A DNA stretch of 46,870 nucleotides from Actinomycetes bacterium (GTDB lineage Bacteria > Actinomycetota > Actinomycetes > S36-B12 > UBA5976). The notes below the pieces were generated by a model. It worked only from the letters and a program-made list of their open reading frames with translations. It had not been told where the DNA came from and did no database searches. Of the stretch, positions 18,677 through 25,588 are shown one piece after another; position 1 is the first letter of the stretch; each line of letters starts with the position of its first letter. The DNA lies in assembly GCA_021814565.1 (NCBI GenBank), contig JAKAIC010000005.1, forward strand, positions 1 through 46,870, read 5' to 3'. Position numbers and translations under genes: made by a program.

Positions 18677-19437
18677 CAGAGCGACACCTTCCAGAATCCA
18701 CTGGTCTGGATCCGCATCCAGATCGAGAGTTGGTCCCACATGCCCGTTACCAGCAGCAGGCCCAGCACGATGAGCATGGCACCACCGAACTGCTGCACGC
18801 GGTGGCGACGCGTGCGCATCCAGCGCAGGGCACCGAGAGAGCGTTCGAAGAAGAGCCCGATGGCGATGAAGGGCAGCCCCAACCCCAGGCTGTAGAGCAG
18901 GGAGAGCAGGGCACCGCGCCAGGCACTGCCCTCGCTGAAGGCGAGCGTCTGCACGGCGGCCAGCGTGGGTCCCACGCATGGCACCCAGCCCAGACCGAAG
19001 GCGATGCCCAGCAATGGCGACAACAGCACCCCACCGCGCCCTCGCATACGCGGACCGAACTCGCGCTCGAAGACGGGGATGCGGCCGAGATAGGCCAGGC
19101 CCAGCAACAGCACCAGCACGCCGAGCAGCCGGGTGATGGCGGATTGGTGCTGCGCGAGTACAGAACCGATGCCGCCGAAGGCAGCACCATAGGAGACGAA
19201 GAGCAGGCCGAAGCCGAGCGTGAAGCCGACGGTGCCGGCGAGCACACGCTGGCGGTGGCGGCGCCCCTCCAGCAGCTCGTCTGCGGAGAGCCCGGTGATG
19301 AGCGAGATGTATCCCGGCACGAGCGGCGCCACGCAGGGGCTGAGGAAGGAGACGAGTCCTGCCAGCAGCGCGAGCGGTCCGGCGAGCAACAGCGAACCGC
19401 TGGCAATGGTGTCCGTCGCCATGGCGAGGACGGTCAT
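18676..19437 (-). CDS. ccdA: Cytochrome c biogenesis protein CcdA (DsbD-type thiol transporter)
   Basis: Polytopic membrane protein that carries reducing equivalents from cytoplasmic thioredoxin across the membrane. Six hydrophobic segments are visible. The redox Cys pair lies in FLSPCVAPLVPGY (helix 1) and GWVPCVGPTLAA (helix 4). The product has 253 residues; the ATG at 19437 overlaps the histidine-phosphatase stop (ATGA). In many actinobacteria the neighbours are tlpA, resB and ccsA; none of these is present here, so the thiol partner must be encoded elsewhere. Confidence 0.92.
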   Translation of the reverse strand: MTVLAMATDTIASGSLLLAGPLALLAGLVSFLSPCVAPLVPGYISLITGLSADELLEGRRHRQRVLAGTVGFTLGFGLLFVSYGAAFGGIGSVLAQHQSAITRLLGVLVLLLGLAYLGRIPVFEREFGPRMRGRGGVLLSPLLGIAFGLGWVPCVGPTLAAVQTLAFSEGSAWRGALLSLLYSLGLGLPFIAIGLFFERSLGALRWMRTRRHRVQQFGGAMLIVLGLLLVTGMWDQLSIWMRIQTSGFWKVSL

Positions 19438-20075
19438 GCGCCCACACCCTTGTTGGAGCGCGCCACCAACTCCGCGCAGGGCTCGGAATAGGTGATAACG
19501 CTCAGCTCATCGTCGTCGAAGGTGAGCGAGGTGACGGAGGCCAGCGCGCACTGACGCTTGCGCGGGTCGTGCCAGAGGCGACGCCTCTCGGCATCCAACC
19601 GCGCCACCCAGATCGGAAGCTGATGGGAGACCAAGGCCGCCTCGTGCCCGCGTGCTGCTGCTCGCGCGTCAATGACAGCAACACGCATGCGCGCCGCCAC
19701 CTCCACGTACTCCTCGCCCCAAGAGGGCTTGAAGGGGTTGTACAGGTGCCGCCAGGCACGTGGCTGCTTCAGCACGCCGTCGCCCACGGAAACACGCTTG
19801 CCCTCGAAGACATTGGTGGCCTCGAGCAGGTGCTCGTCAGTGTTGACCGGCAGCCCCAGCCGGCCGGCGAGCGGTGCAGCGGTCTGCTGCGCTCGCTGCA
19901 GCGGCGAGGCCACGACGTGCGTGATGTCACGATCGGCCAGGAAAGCGCCCACAACCTCCGCCATCTCCTCACCCAAGGCGGACAGGCGATAGCCGGGAAG
20001 CCGCCCGTACAGCAGCTTCTCGGGGTTGAACACCTCGCCATGACGGACCAGGTGGACGGTGGTGCGAACGCTCAT
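19434..20075 (-). CDS. Histidine phosphatase family protein
   Basis: Phosphoglycerate-mutase-like phosphatase. Catalytic motif VHLVRHGEV at the N-terminus (phospho-His in RHG), then VASPLQRAQQTAAP and a late EAALVSHQLPIW supplying the second His. The 213-residue protein is typical of the gpm-like gene found beside ccdA in actinobacteria, whose substrate is undetermined. The ATG at 20075 has AAGGAG eight bases upstream, but that sequence sits inside a hairpin (20079-20094), suggesting coupling to the hemD gene 22 bp upstream. Confidence 0.9.
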   Translation of the reverse strand: MSVRTTVHLVRHGEVFNPEKLLYGRLPGYRLSALGEEMAEVVGAFLADRDITHVVASPLQRAQQTAAPLAGRLGLPVNTDEHLLEATNVFEGKRVSVGDGVLKQPRAWRHLYNPFKPSWGEEYVEVAARMRVAVIDARAAARGHEAALVSHQLPIWVARLDAERRRLWHDPRKRQCALASVTSLTFDDDELSVITYSEPCAELVARSNKGVGA

Positions 20076-20078
20076 TGA

Positions 20079-20094
20079 TGACTCCTTGGAGTCA
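20079..20094 (-). promoter_or_regulatory. Hairpin enclosing the ribosome binding site of the histidine-phosphatase gene
   Basis: On the minus strand TGACTCC-AA-GGAGTCA forms near-perfect inverted arms, and the second arm holds the GGAG of the Shine-Dalgarno sequence. The 22-bp gap therefore consists almost entirely of a structure that could hide the binding site until ribosomes leave the upstream gene. The effect is inferred. Confidence 0.4.
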
Positions 20095-20097
20095 AGG

Positions 20098-21648
20098 CTA
20101 TTTCACTTTGCGTCGGCCGTTGGGAGTCGCTTTGGGGGCGGACACGGGCGTGCGCACAGCCGCGGGCTGGGCCGGGGATGCCTCCGCCTCACGACGCGCC
20201 AGCGCGAAATCGACCAGAGCCTCGGCCAGCGCAGCATGGGTGGGGGTGCTCGCCACCACATCAACCCGCAGTCCGTGCTCCTCCGCCGTCCTGGCCGTGC
20301 TGGGCCCGATGCAGGCGACAACAGTGCTGGCATGCGGCTTGCCCGCGAGTCCTATGAGGTTGCGTACCGTGGCAGAGGAGGTGAACACGACGGCATCGAA
20401 GCGGCCCGTCTTGATGGCCTCACGAGTGCTGGCAGCCGGTGGCGCGGAGCGCACGGTGCGGAATACCGTCACCTCCTCCGTCTCCCAGCCCAGTGCAGCC
20501 AGGCCGGCGGCCAGCGTCTCGGTGGCGATCTCGGCCCGCGGGATCAGCACCCGGCTCATTACCTCGTCGCCCTCCTCCGCCACCGGGAATCCGTCCAGCA
20601 ATCCCTGGGTGGTGTGCGGATGCACCAGCTCGGCGAACATGCCTCGTGCGGCAAGTGCGGCAACCGTGTCCTCACCGACAGCGGCAACGCGGGTACCGGC
20701 GAAGACGCGGGCATCGAGCCCGTACTCGCGGCACTTGTCCCACACCGCTGTGAAGGCATTGGCGCAGGTGAACACCACCCAGCCGAAGCGGCCCTCGACC
20801 AGGCCTGTCACTGCGCGCTCGATCTGCTGGGGTGTGCGAGGTGCCTCCACCGACAGCGTGGGCACGTGCGTGGTCACCGCGCCATCGAGTTCCAGCGCCT
20901 GCGTGAGTTCCCCCAGCGCGTCCTTGGTGCGTGGCATCAGCACCCGCCAGCCCAGCAGCGGCAGCTGCTCGAACCATTCGACGGCGCTGCGCACGGGCTC
21001 GCCCAGGAAGACGGTGCTGTCGGGCCCCAGCAGCTTGACATCGACGATTGACTCGAAATCCGCGAGTTCGCCGGTGATGGTGCACTGCTGGACACTGCCC
21101 GCATTGCGCACCACGCGGAAGGGGGTGCTCGGCGGATTGCCCGCGGCACGCAGCGCCGCGAGCGCACGCGGTGTGGCACCGCCTGCGCCCTTCACCACCA
21201 AGGTTTCGCGCGGTGCCATTGACCAGACGGTCGAGGGGTCCGCGGCATCCACCACGCGCACCTCCCGGATCTGCTGGCCGGTGAGGGAGACACCTGCATA
21301 GGTCGCCGCAACCGTCGTGCTCGAGACACCGGGGATCACGTTCAGCTGGCCCAGAGCCTGCAGTGCCTGCAGCTCCTGTGCCAGCACGCCGTCCCACACC
21401 GGGTCTCCGGCGATGAGCCGGACAACCTGCTGATGTCGCTTGAGGGCATCGCGCACCGCCCGCGTGCGCTGCGCCAGGGAAGCCCCCGCCACCGGCACCA
21501 CCTCCCCAGTGGCGAATTCGCAGGCCAGCGTCTCCAGCTCCGCGTCCGCGATGACCGCTCCGGCTGCGGCCAACGCATCCACCGCGAGCAGTGTCAACAG
21601 CCGCCCGTCCTGACTGCCGGTCCCAACGATGGTGATCCGTTGCCGCAT
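20098..21648 (-). CDS. hemD: Uroporphyrinogen-III methyltransferase-like / uroporphyrinogen-III synthase fusion
   Basis: A 516-residue two-domain protein for siroheme/heme synthesis. Residues 1-225 resemble the SUMT (CobA) methyltransferase: ITIVGTGSQDGRLLTLLAVD, RLIAGDPVWDG, VIPGVSSTTVAATYAGV and ETLVVKG. Residues 230-490 are the HemD fold that cyclises hydroxymethylbilane, with GWRVLMPRTKDA, VVFTCANAF, VAAVGEDTVAAL and DAVVFTSSATVRNL. The SUMT half lacks the canonical GxGPGDP and GGDPFxFGRGGEE forms, so its catalytic status is uncertain. The start overlaps the rex stop (TGATG). A GTG one codon earlier is possible. The C-terminal tail is Ala/Pro-rich and basic. Confidence 0.88.
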   Translation of the reverse strand: MRQRITIVGTGSQDGRLLTLLAVDALAAAGAVIADAELETLACEFATGEVVPVAGASLAQRTRAVRDALKRHQQVVRLIAGDPVWDGVLAQELQALQALGQLNVIPGVSSTTVAATYAGVSLTGQQIREVRVVDAADPSTVWSMAPRETLVVKGAGGATPRALAALRAAGNPPSTPFRVVRNAGSVQQCTITGELADFESIVDVKLLGPDSTVFLGEPVRSAVEWFEQLPLLGWRVLMPRTKDALGELTQALELDGAVTTHVPTLSVEAPRTPQQIERAVTGLVEGRFGWVVFTCANAFTAVWDKCREYGLDARVFAGTRVAAVGEDTVAALAARGMFAELVHPHTTQGLLDGFPVAEEGDEVMSRVLIPRAEIATETLAAGLAALGWETEEVTVFRTVRSAPPAASTREAIKTGRFDAVVFTSSATVRNLIGLAGKPHASTVVACIGPSTARTAEEHGLRVDVVASTPTHAALAEALVDFALARREAEASPAQPAAVRTPVSAPKATPNGRRKVK

Positions 21649-22307
21649 CACTCCCCCTCACGTCGCGAATCGCGGCCCAGCGACCGCTGTTGTTCATGGA
21701 ATGCGAGCAGCTGCAGTTCGACACCGAGATCGACGTCACGTACCGCCACACCCGCTGGCACCGAGAGCACGACGGGTGCGAAATTGAGGATGCCCGTGAC
21801 GCCAGCGGCCACCAGCTCGTCAGCCACCGGCTGAGCGCCCTCGGCGGGTGTGGCGATGACCGCGATGACCGCATGGGTGCGGCGGATGATGCGGGCCAGA
21901 TCGGCCATGGGCTGGATCACGAGGCCGCCGACCACCGCCTCACCCGCACGCAACTGATCGGCGTCGACGATGCCCACCACTCGGAAGCCGCGCGAGAGGA
22001 AGCCCGCGTAATTGGCCAGGGCCATGCCCAGATTGCCGCCGCCCACGATGACCACGGGCCAGTCCTGCTCCAGGCCAAGTTCGGCCGCAAGCGCATCACG
22101 AAGGCCGGGCACGTCGTAGCCGACGCCGCGGGTGCCGTGGCTGCCGAGCACGGCGAGGTCCTTGCGCAACTGTGCGCTGGAGACGCCGCAGGCGGCTGCG
22201 AGTTCCTCACTGGAGATGGAATCCACACCCGCCAGATCGGAGAGCACCCGCAGGTAGACCGGGAGCCTGGCGGCGGTGGATTCGGGCACGCGACCTGAGG
22301 GCTGCAT
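21648..22307 (-). CDS. rex: Redox-sensing transcriptional repressor Rex
   Basis: NAD(H)-responsive repressor of respiratory and fermentative genes. Residues 10-75 form the winged helix (LPVYLRVLSDL, ISSEELAAACGVSSAQLRKDL, GSHGTRGVGYDV); residues 85-200 form the Rossmann domain with VVIVGGGNLGMALANY and a C-terminal swapped helix ending in VELQLLAFHEQQ. Two adjacent ATGs exist (22310, 22307). I chose the second because AGGAGG then has a spacing of six. The 219-residue length is normal. The rex-hem arrangement is typical of actinobacteria, but hemA and hemC are not between rex and hemD here. Confidence 0.94.
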   Translation of the reverse strand: MQPSGRVPESTAARLPVYLRVLSDLAGVDSISSEELAAACGVSSAQLRKDLAVLGSHGTRGVGYDVPGLRDALAAELGLEQDWPVVIVGGGNLGMALANYAGFLSRGFRVVGIVDADQLRAGEAVVGGLVIQPMADLARIIRRTHAVIAVIATPAEGAQPVADELVAAGVTGILNFAPVVLSVPAGVAVRDVDLGVELQLLAFHEQQRSLGRDSRREGE

Positions 22308-22310
22308 CAT

Positions 22311-22455
22311 CCACCTCCTCAATCGGCGCCAAAACGGGACCCCGCGCCGTTGCGGTGACAGGCAGATGCTACGTGCGAGCCGTGGGGGCGTCCCAAATGG
22401 CGAGGTCCTTACGCCCACCATCTGGACAGTAGGTGAGCCGCGAAGGGCGCAGGGC
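22311..22455 (-). promoter_or_regulatory. Non-coding gap upstream of rex
   Basis: About 145 bp separate rex from the HAD gene. A weak candidate is -10 TAGCAT with TTGGGA 19 bases upstream on the minus strand. I looked for a Rex-type inverted repeat (TTGTGAA...TTCACAA) indicating autoregulation and did not find one. A promoter is expected but not located with confidence. Confidence 0.25.
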
Positions 22456-23253
22456 CTATTTCCGGCGCTTGCGGCCCAGTGCGGCCGCGGCCAGGCCGGC
22501 GGCGATTCCCGCGCCCACAGCCATATTGGGGTTGGCGGGGCTCTGGGTGTCACGCCAGGCCCGAGTACGCCGGTACTCGACGATGAGCCAACCCTTGCGG
22601 CGGGCCAGTCGGCGCAGTGCGCCGTCAGGATTGACGGCCACGGCATTGCCCACGGCGCTCAGCATGGGCAGGTCATTAGAGGAATCGGAGTAAGCGGTTG
22701 AGCGTGTGAGATCGAGCTGGCGCTCGGCCGCGATGCGCTGGATGGCCTCTGCTTTGGCCTGGCCGTGCATGGTCGTGCCCAGGATGTGCCCCGTGTAGCG
22801 CCCGTCCTTGACCTCGGCGCAGGTGCCGAGGCCGCCGGTGAGGCCCAGCCGCTCGGCCAGCATGCCGGCCACGTCGTTGGGGGCAGCGGTGACGAGCCAC
22901 ACCTCCTCGCCACGCTCGAGATGCGCTCGCGCGATACGCAGTGTGCCGGGCCAGAGCTTGTTGAGCATGATCTCGTCGACGACGCTCTGGCAGACATCGA
23001 GCATGACCAATTGGTCACGTCCACCGATGAAGGCCATCGAGGTATCGGTAACGAACTTGAGGTCCTTCACATGCTCCTTGCCGGAGGTGAGGAACTTCCA
23101 CTGCTTCCAGGCGTAACGGATGATCTGCCGCCAGGTGACGAGGTCACGTGCCGCCAGACCGCGGGCCAGGTAGTAGAGGGTGGCGCCGCGCAGCAGTGTG
23201 TTGTCCACGTCGAAGAACGCGGCCGTGCGCTGTGCGCCTCCACTTTCCGTCAT
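22456..23253 (-). CDS. HAD-IB family phosphatase (SerB-like)
   Basis: Haloacid-dehalogenase hydrolase of subfamily IB. Motif I is AAFFDVDNTLLRG, motif II VWLVTAAPNDV, and motif III with the acidic pair is AYSDSSNDLPMLSAVG. The 265-residue protein ends in a small hydrophobic Gly/Ala segment and a basic KRRK tail, suggesting membrane association. Genes of this type commonly lie beside actinobacterial ssd-tad loci. The substrate is unknown; phosphoserine-like compounds or lysophospholipids are both possible for the family. It has its own -10 box six bases before the ATG and is separated from the tad operon by a terminator. Confidence 0.88.
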   Translation of the reverse strand: MTESGGAQRTAAFFDVDNTLLRGATLYYLARGLAARDLVTWRQIIRYAWKQWKFLTSGKEHVKDLKFVTDTSMAFIGGRDQLVMLDVCQSVVDEIMLNKLWPGTLRIARAHLERGEEVWLVTAAPNDVAGMLAERLGLTGGLGTCAEVKDGRYTGHILGTTMHGQAKAEAIQRIAAERQLDLTRSTAYSDSSNDLPMLSAVGNAVAVNPDGALRRLARRKGWLIVEYRRTRAWRDTQSPANPNMAVGAGIAAGLAAAALGRKRRK

Positions 23254-23259
23254 GGCGCA

Positions 23260-23265
23260 AGCGTA
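23260..23265 (-). promoter_or_regulatory. -10 box of the HAD gene (leaderless)
   Basis: TACGCT on the minus strand ends six bases before the ATG at 23253, the distance expected when transcription starts at the A of the ATG. There is no ribosome binding site. The box lies in the T-rich tail just past the tad terminator stem. Confidence 0.6.
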
Positions 23266-23266
23266 A

Positions 23267-23292
23267 GGCCGCCCCTCGGATGAGGAGCGGCC
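23267..23292 (-). terminator. Intrinsic terminator of the tad operon
   Basis: An 11-bp inverted repeat with one mismatch (GGCCGC-CCCTC / GAGGA-GCGGCC) and a 4-base loop begins 17 bases after the last tad stop. On the minus strand the stem is followed by TTACGCTTG, a short weak T-rich stretch. Position and strength of the stem make this the best terminator in the window. Confidence 0.65.
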
Positions 23293-23309
23293 CGGTGAGC
23301 GTGGCCGAT

Positions 23310-23654
23310 CTAGAACGAAGCGTGTGAACTCGCTGCGAATCGTGGCGGGACACCCAGCCTCAGCAGCAGTTCTGAAACGCCGCTCGGCACAGAGGCGCGA
23401 ACACGGATGTCGTCGATCCCCAGTGCGCAGGAATCGAGCCGGGCCCGATTGCGTGCTGCCGCCTCAGTCGCCGCCGCACAGCCGCGCGGTGACTGCAGGG
23501 CGGAAAGAGCGGCGAAGTCCGCCGCCGCTTGCGCCTGTTCGTGACGGATGTACAGCGAGCCGACAAGTGCGATCAAGGCCGCCATGGCCAGGAGACCGAG
23601 CATGAGGAGCGCCACCCAGGACTCCAGTACGCCCCGATCCTCAGCAGTCACCAT
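23310..23654 (-). CDS. TadE-like secretion-neighbourhood protein (Rv3654c-like)
   Basis: A 114-residue protein with an N-terminal DRG motif followed by one hydrophobic helix (WVALLMLGLLAMAALIALVG), then IRHEQAQAAADFAALSAL, characteristic of the TadE-like protein that closes actinobacterial tad operons. It has two Cys in the extracellular part (near residues 59 and 76) that could form a disulfide. Unlike the preceding gene it lacks a Glu five residues after the prepilin Gly, so processing by a prepilin peptidase is uncertain. It overlaps the upstream TadE gene by seven bases. Confidence 0.8.
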   Translation of the reverse strand: MVTAEDRGVLESWVALLMLGLLAMAALIALVGSLYIRHEQAQAAADFAALSALQSPRGCAAATEAAARNRARLDSCALGIDDIRVRASVPSGVSELLLRLGVPPRFAASSHASF

Positions 23655-24040
23655 GACGACTCCCGGAATGCAGTGGCGGACGCCGACTGCGTGATAGGAG
23701 TGGTGAAGCGCATGACCTGCAGCGAACGTGCCACGGTTACATCAACGAAGTCCCCTCGCACACGGAGTGACGCCTGCAGGTCGGGACGGGCGCCCATCGC
23801 CTGATGCAGTGACTGCTCAGCTGCCGCCCGATCCGGTTGAATGGAAACCAGCCGCGCTGCCTCGCGAGCCATCCCGACCAACTGCAGCTGAGTGCCAACG
23901 ACGGCTAGGCCGGACGCCAGCAACACGCAGAACGCGGTAAGGAGGATCAGCGAACCTGCTGCTTCTATCGAAACGGCGCCGCACTCACGCACGTGAAGGC
24001 CGGGGCGTGTGCCCCGGCCTTCCCTGTTTTGCCGCATCAT
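23648..24040 (-). CDS. TadE-family pseudopilin
   Basis: A 130-residue protein with a short basic leader, prepilin-like site ECGAVSIEAAG (Glu at +5 after Gly), a single hydrophobic helix, then GMAREAARLVSI typical of TadE. It should be an extracytoplasmic minor pilin of the Tad machine. The start is one of two adjacent ATGs (24040 or 24037); the first shares a base with the pilin stop (TGATG). Longer in-frame extensions run through the pilin gene and were rejected. Confidence 0.84.
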   Translation of the reverse strand: MMRQNREGRGTRPGLHVRECGAVSIEAAGSLILLTAFCVLLASGLAVVGTQLQLVGMAREAARLVSIQPDRAAAEQSLHQAMGARPDLQASLRVRGDFVDVTVARSLQVMRFTTPITQSASATAFRESSW

Positions 24041-24249
24041 CAGCCCAACAGACTCGCGATGTGGCTGATGATTGTGGTAACGACATTGTTGAGCAATTTG
24101 GAGAGGAGTTCGGTGAAGAGGCCGCCGTTGACCAGCTTGATGATGACGCCAACCAGGGCAGTGACGATCAGAGACAGGAAGCCGTATTCCTGGGTGATGG
24201 CACCAGTCGTGTCGGCGAGGCGGCGGCTGAGTGACTTGACGATTCGCAT
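24040..24249 (-). CDS. Flp-type pilin subunit
   Basis: A 69-residue protein with a basic leader (MRIVKSLSRRLADTTG) and a Flp-type processing site G/AITQEYGFL: Glu at +5 and Tyr at +6 after the expected cleavage, exactly as in Flp pilins. A hydrophobic helix follows (LIVTALVGVIIKLV), then a second amphipathic stretch. The ATG at 24249 has AGGA eight bases upstream. This is the major pilin candidate. It is separated from tadC by 104 bp containing two palindromes, suggesting separate control of its level. Confidence 0.85.
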   Translation of the reverse strand: MRIVKSLSRRLADTTGAITQEYGFLSLIVTALVGVIIKLVNGGLFTELLSKLLNNVVTTIISHIASLLG

Positions 24250-24299
24250 TTGGTTTCCTATCGGTTGTGCGTGATTGCCTTGGCGGAATGCTGGCTCTG

Positions 24300-24333
24300 G
24301 CACTGACAGTGCGAGGCCAGATTTCGAAATCTG
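24300..24333 (-). promoter_or_regulatory. Two palindromes in the tadC-pilin gap
   Basis: GCACTG-A-CAGTGC (24300-24312) and the perfect 16-bp palindrome CAGATTTCGAAATCTG (24318-24333) lie five bases apart in the only sizeable gap within the tad operon. They could be an operator, an RNA processing site or an attenuator that sets pilin level relative to the machine proteins. No clear -10 box was found between them and the pilin start. Confidence 0.5.
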
Positions 24334-24353
24334 TGGACATTCACTGATGCCAT

Positions 24354-24956
24354 TCAGCTTGTGGAAAGCCAACTGAAGTCCATCTGTTGGAGCATGGCGG
24401 CGAAGGTGGGGATCACACCGAGCACGACGAACGCGGGCATGCCAAGGAAGGTCACCGGCATGAGGATCTTGGTCTCCAGCCGTCGCACGTTCTCGATACG
24501 ACGTAGTCGCTCTGACGCACGCTGCGAATCCGCAAGTTGACGCAGCAACTCCGTCACAGCGGCACCACTTCGGAAGCTGCGTTCTACCGCTTCTCCGATC
24601 AACAGGAGCGTCGGTGACCCACGCCAAACTTCGTCCGCGCTCGCCCCCATTGCGAGGCGACTCGATGCCAAGTGCAGATCCTGGGCCAGCGAGCCGCTCA
24701 CGCAATCGGCAGCTATGCCAGCCGCGCGATCCCATGGCACCCCTGCGTCAAGGGCGAGCGACATCACATCGATCGCAATAGGCAGGGCGATGCGCAATTG
24801 ATGTGAGGCCTCTACTTCCGCCGCCACCTTGAGGCGCGGCATCCAGCGCATCACGGCAATGGCTGATGCGAGTGCCACAAAGGGCGCGTAATCAAGTGGG
24901 ACCAAGGCAAAACATGCAACTGTCGCTGCCAACGCGGTGGCCTTTTCGCGCGTCAT
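24354..24956 (-). CDS. tadC: Type II secretion F-domain protein (TadC-like)
   Basis: Inner-membrane platform protein of the Tad pilus. The 200-residue protein has hydrophobic segments at both ends and the T2SSF core: LPIAIDVMSLALDAGVPWDRAA, a central soluble part with GSPTLLLIGEAVERSFRSG, and RRLETKILMPVTFLGMPAFVVL before the final helix. The ATG at 24956 overlaps the tadB stop as ATGA. An in-frame start at 24992 would lie inside tadB and was rejected. Confidence 0.85.
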   Translation of the reverse strand: MTREKATALAATVACFALVPLDYAPFVALASAIAVMRWMPRLKVAAEVEASHQLRIALPIAIDVMSLALDAGVPWDRAAGIAADCVSGSLAQDLHLASSRLAMGASADEVWRGSPTLLLIGEAVERSFRSGAAVTELLRQLADSQRASERLRRIENVRRLETKILMPVTFLGMPAFVVLGVIPTFAAMLQQMDFSWLSTS

Positions 24957-25588
24957 GCGAACGCATTCCGGGCCAGACGACGCATCCACCATCCCGCGGA
25001 TGCCACAAGCGTGATACCACTGGCGGTGCAGGCCCAGCCGATAGGTGACGTGAGTAGAAAGCGAAACGGATTACCACCGATGGAGGCGGCAATCATCCAT
25101 GCGGCTGCGGGCATTAGCGCCAACGTCAGCATTGCGAATCGCGGTGCAGCGGCAGCCGCGGCAACTTCACGGAAGACCTCCTGGTCCGTGAGGGCGTAGG
25201 AGTGCACGCGTTGGAGGGCCGTCGCCATGGAGAACCCCACCTCCTCGGCACTCGACCACACCTGCGCCACATCGCGCCAGATGTGCGCGTCTGCCGTGGG
25301 TGCGTAGGCGATCAGCGCGGAGGGCTCGGAGTAGCGCGCACCGAGCACATGGGTGAAGGCCTGGATGGGGATGATGCCCGCCTGCAGTTCTGCGATGAGT
25401 GTCTGCAGCAGGCGCGTGGTCCGCGGCTGGCCGGGTGTCTGCAGCTTGCGAGCCTGCCACCATGCCAACAGCCGATCATCGGGAGCCAGATCGGGGCGCC
25501 CGGCCAGGCGCATCGCTCGCGGATGCGCGGTGTACGGCAGCCAGTGATGGACGAGCAGCGCGCAAGCCACTGCGGCGAGCGAGATCAT
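24953..25588 (-). CDS. tadB: Type II secretion F-domain protein (TadB-like)
   Basis: Second platform protein of the Tad pilus. The 211-residue product has an N-terminal hydrophobic segment, a T2SSF-like domain (LLQTLIAELQAGIIPIQAF, VWSSAEEVGFSMATALQRV), and two C-terminal membrane segments. It is short compared with proteobacterial TadB, as is usual for actinobacterial loci. The ATG at 25588 overlaps the tadA stop (ATGA). Confidence 0.84.
   Translation of the reverse strand: MISLAAVACALLVHHWLPYTAHPRAMRLAGRPDLAPDDRLLAWWQARKLQTPGQPRTTRLLQTLIAELQAGIIPIQAFTHVLGARYSEPSALIAYAPTADAHIWRDVAQVWSSAEEVGFSMATALQRVHSYALTDQEVFREVAAAAAAPRFAMLTLALMPAAAWMIAASIGGNPFRFLLTSPIGWACTASGITLVASAGWWMRRLARNAFA

Noticed and set aside
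18398-19447. 349-codon minus-strand frame across ccdA
   Set aside because: Only its last 92 codons are a real gene (PLDc_N-type protein starting at 18676); the rest is an alternative frame of ccdA.
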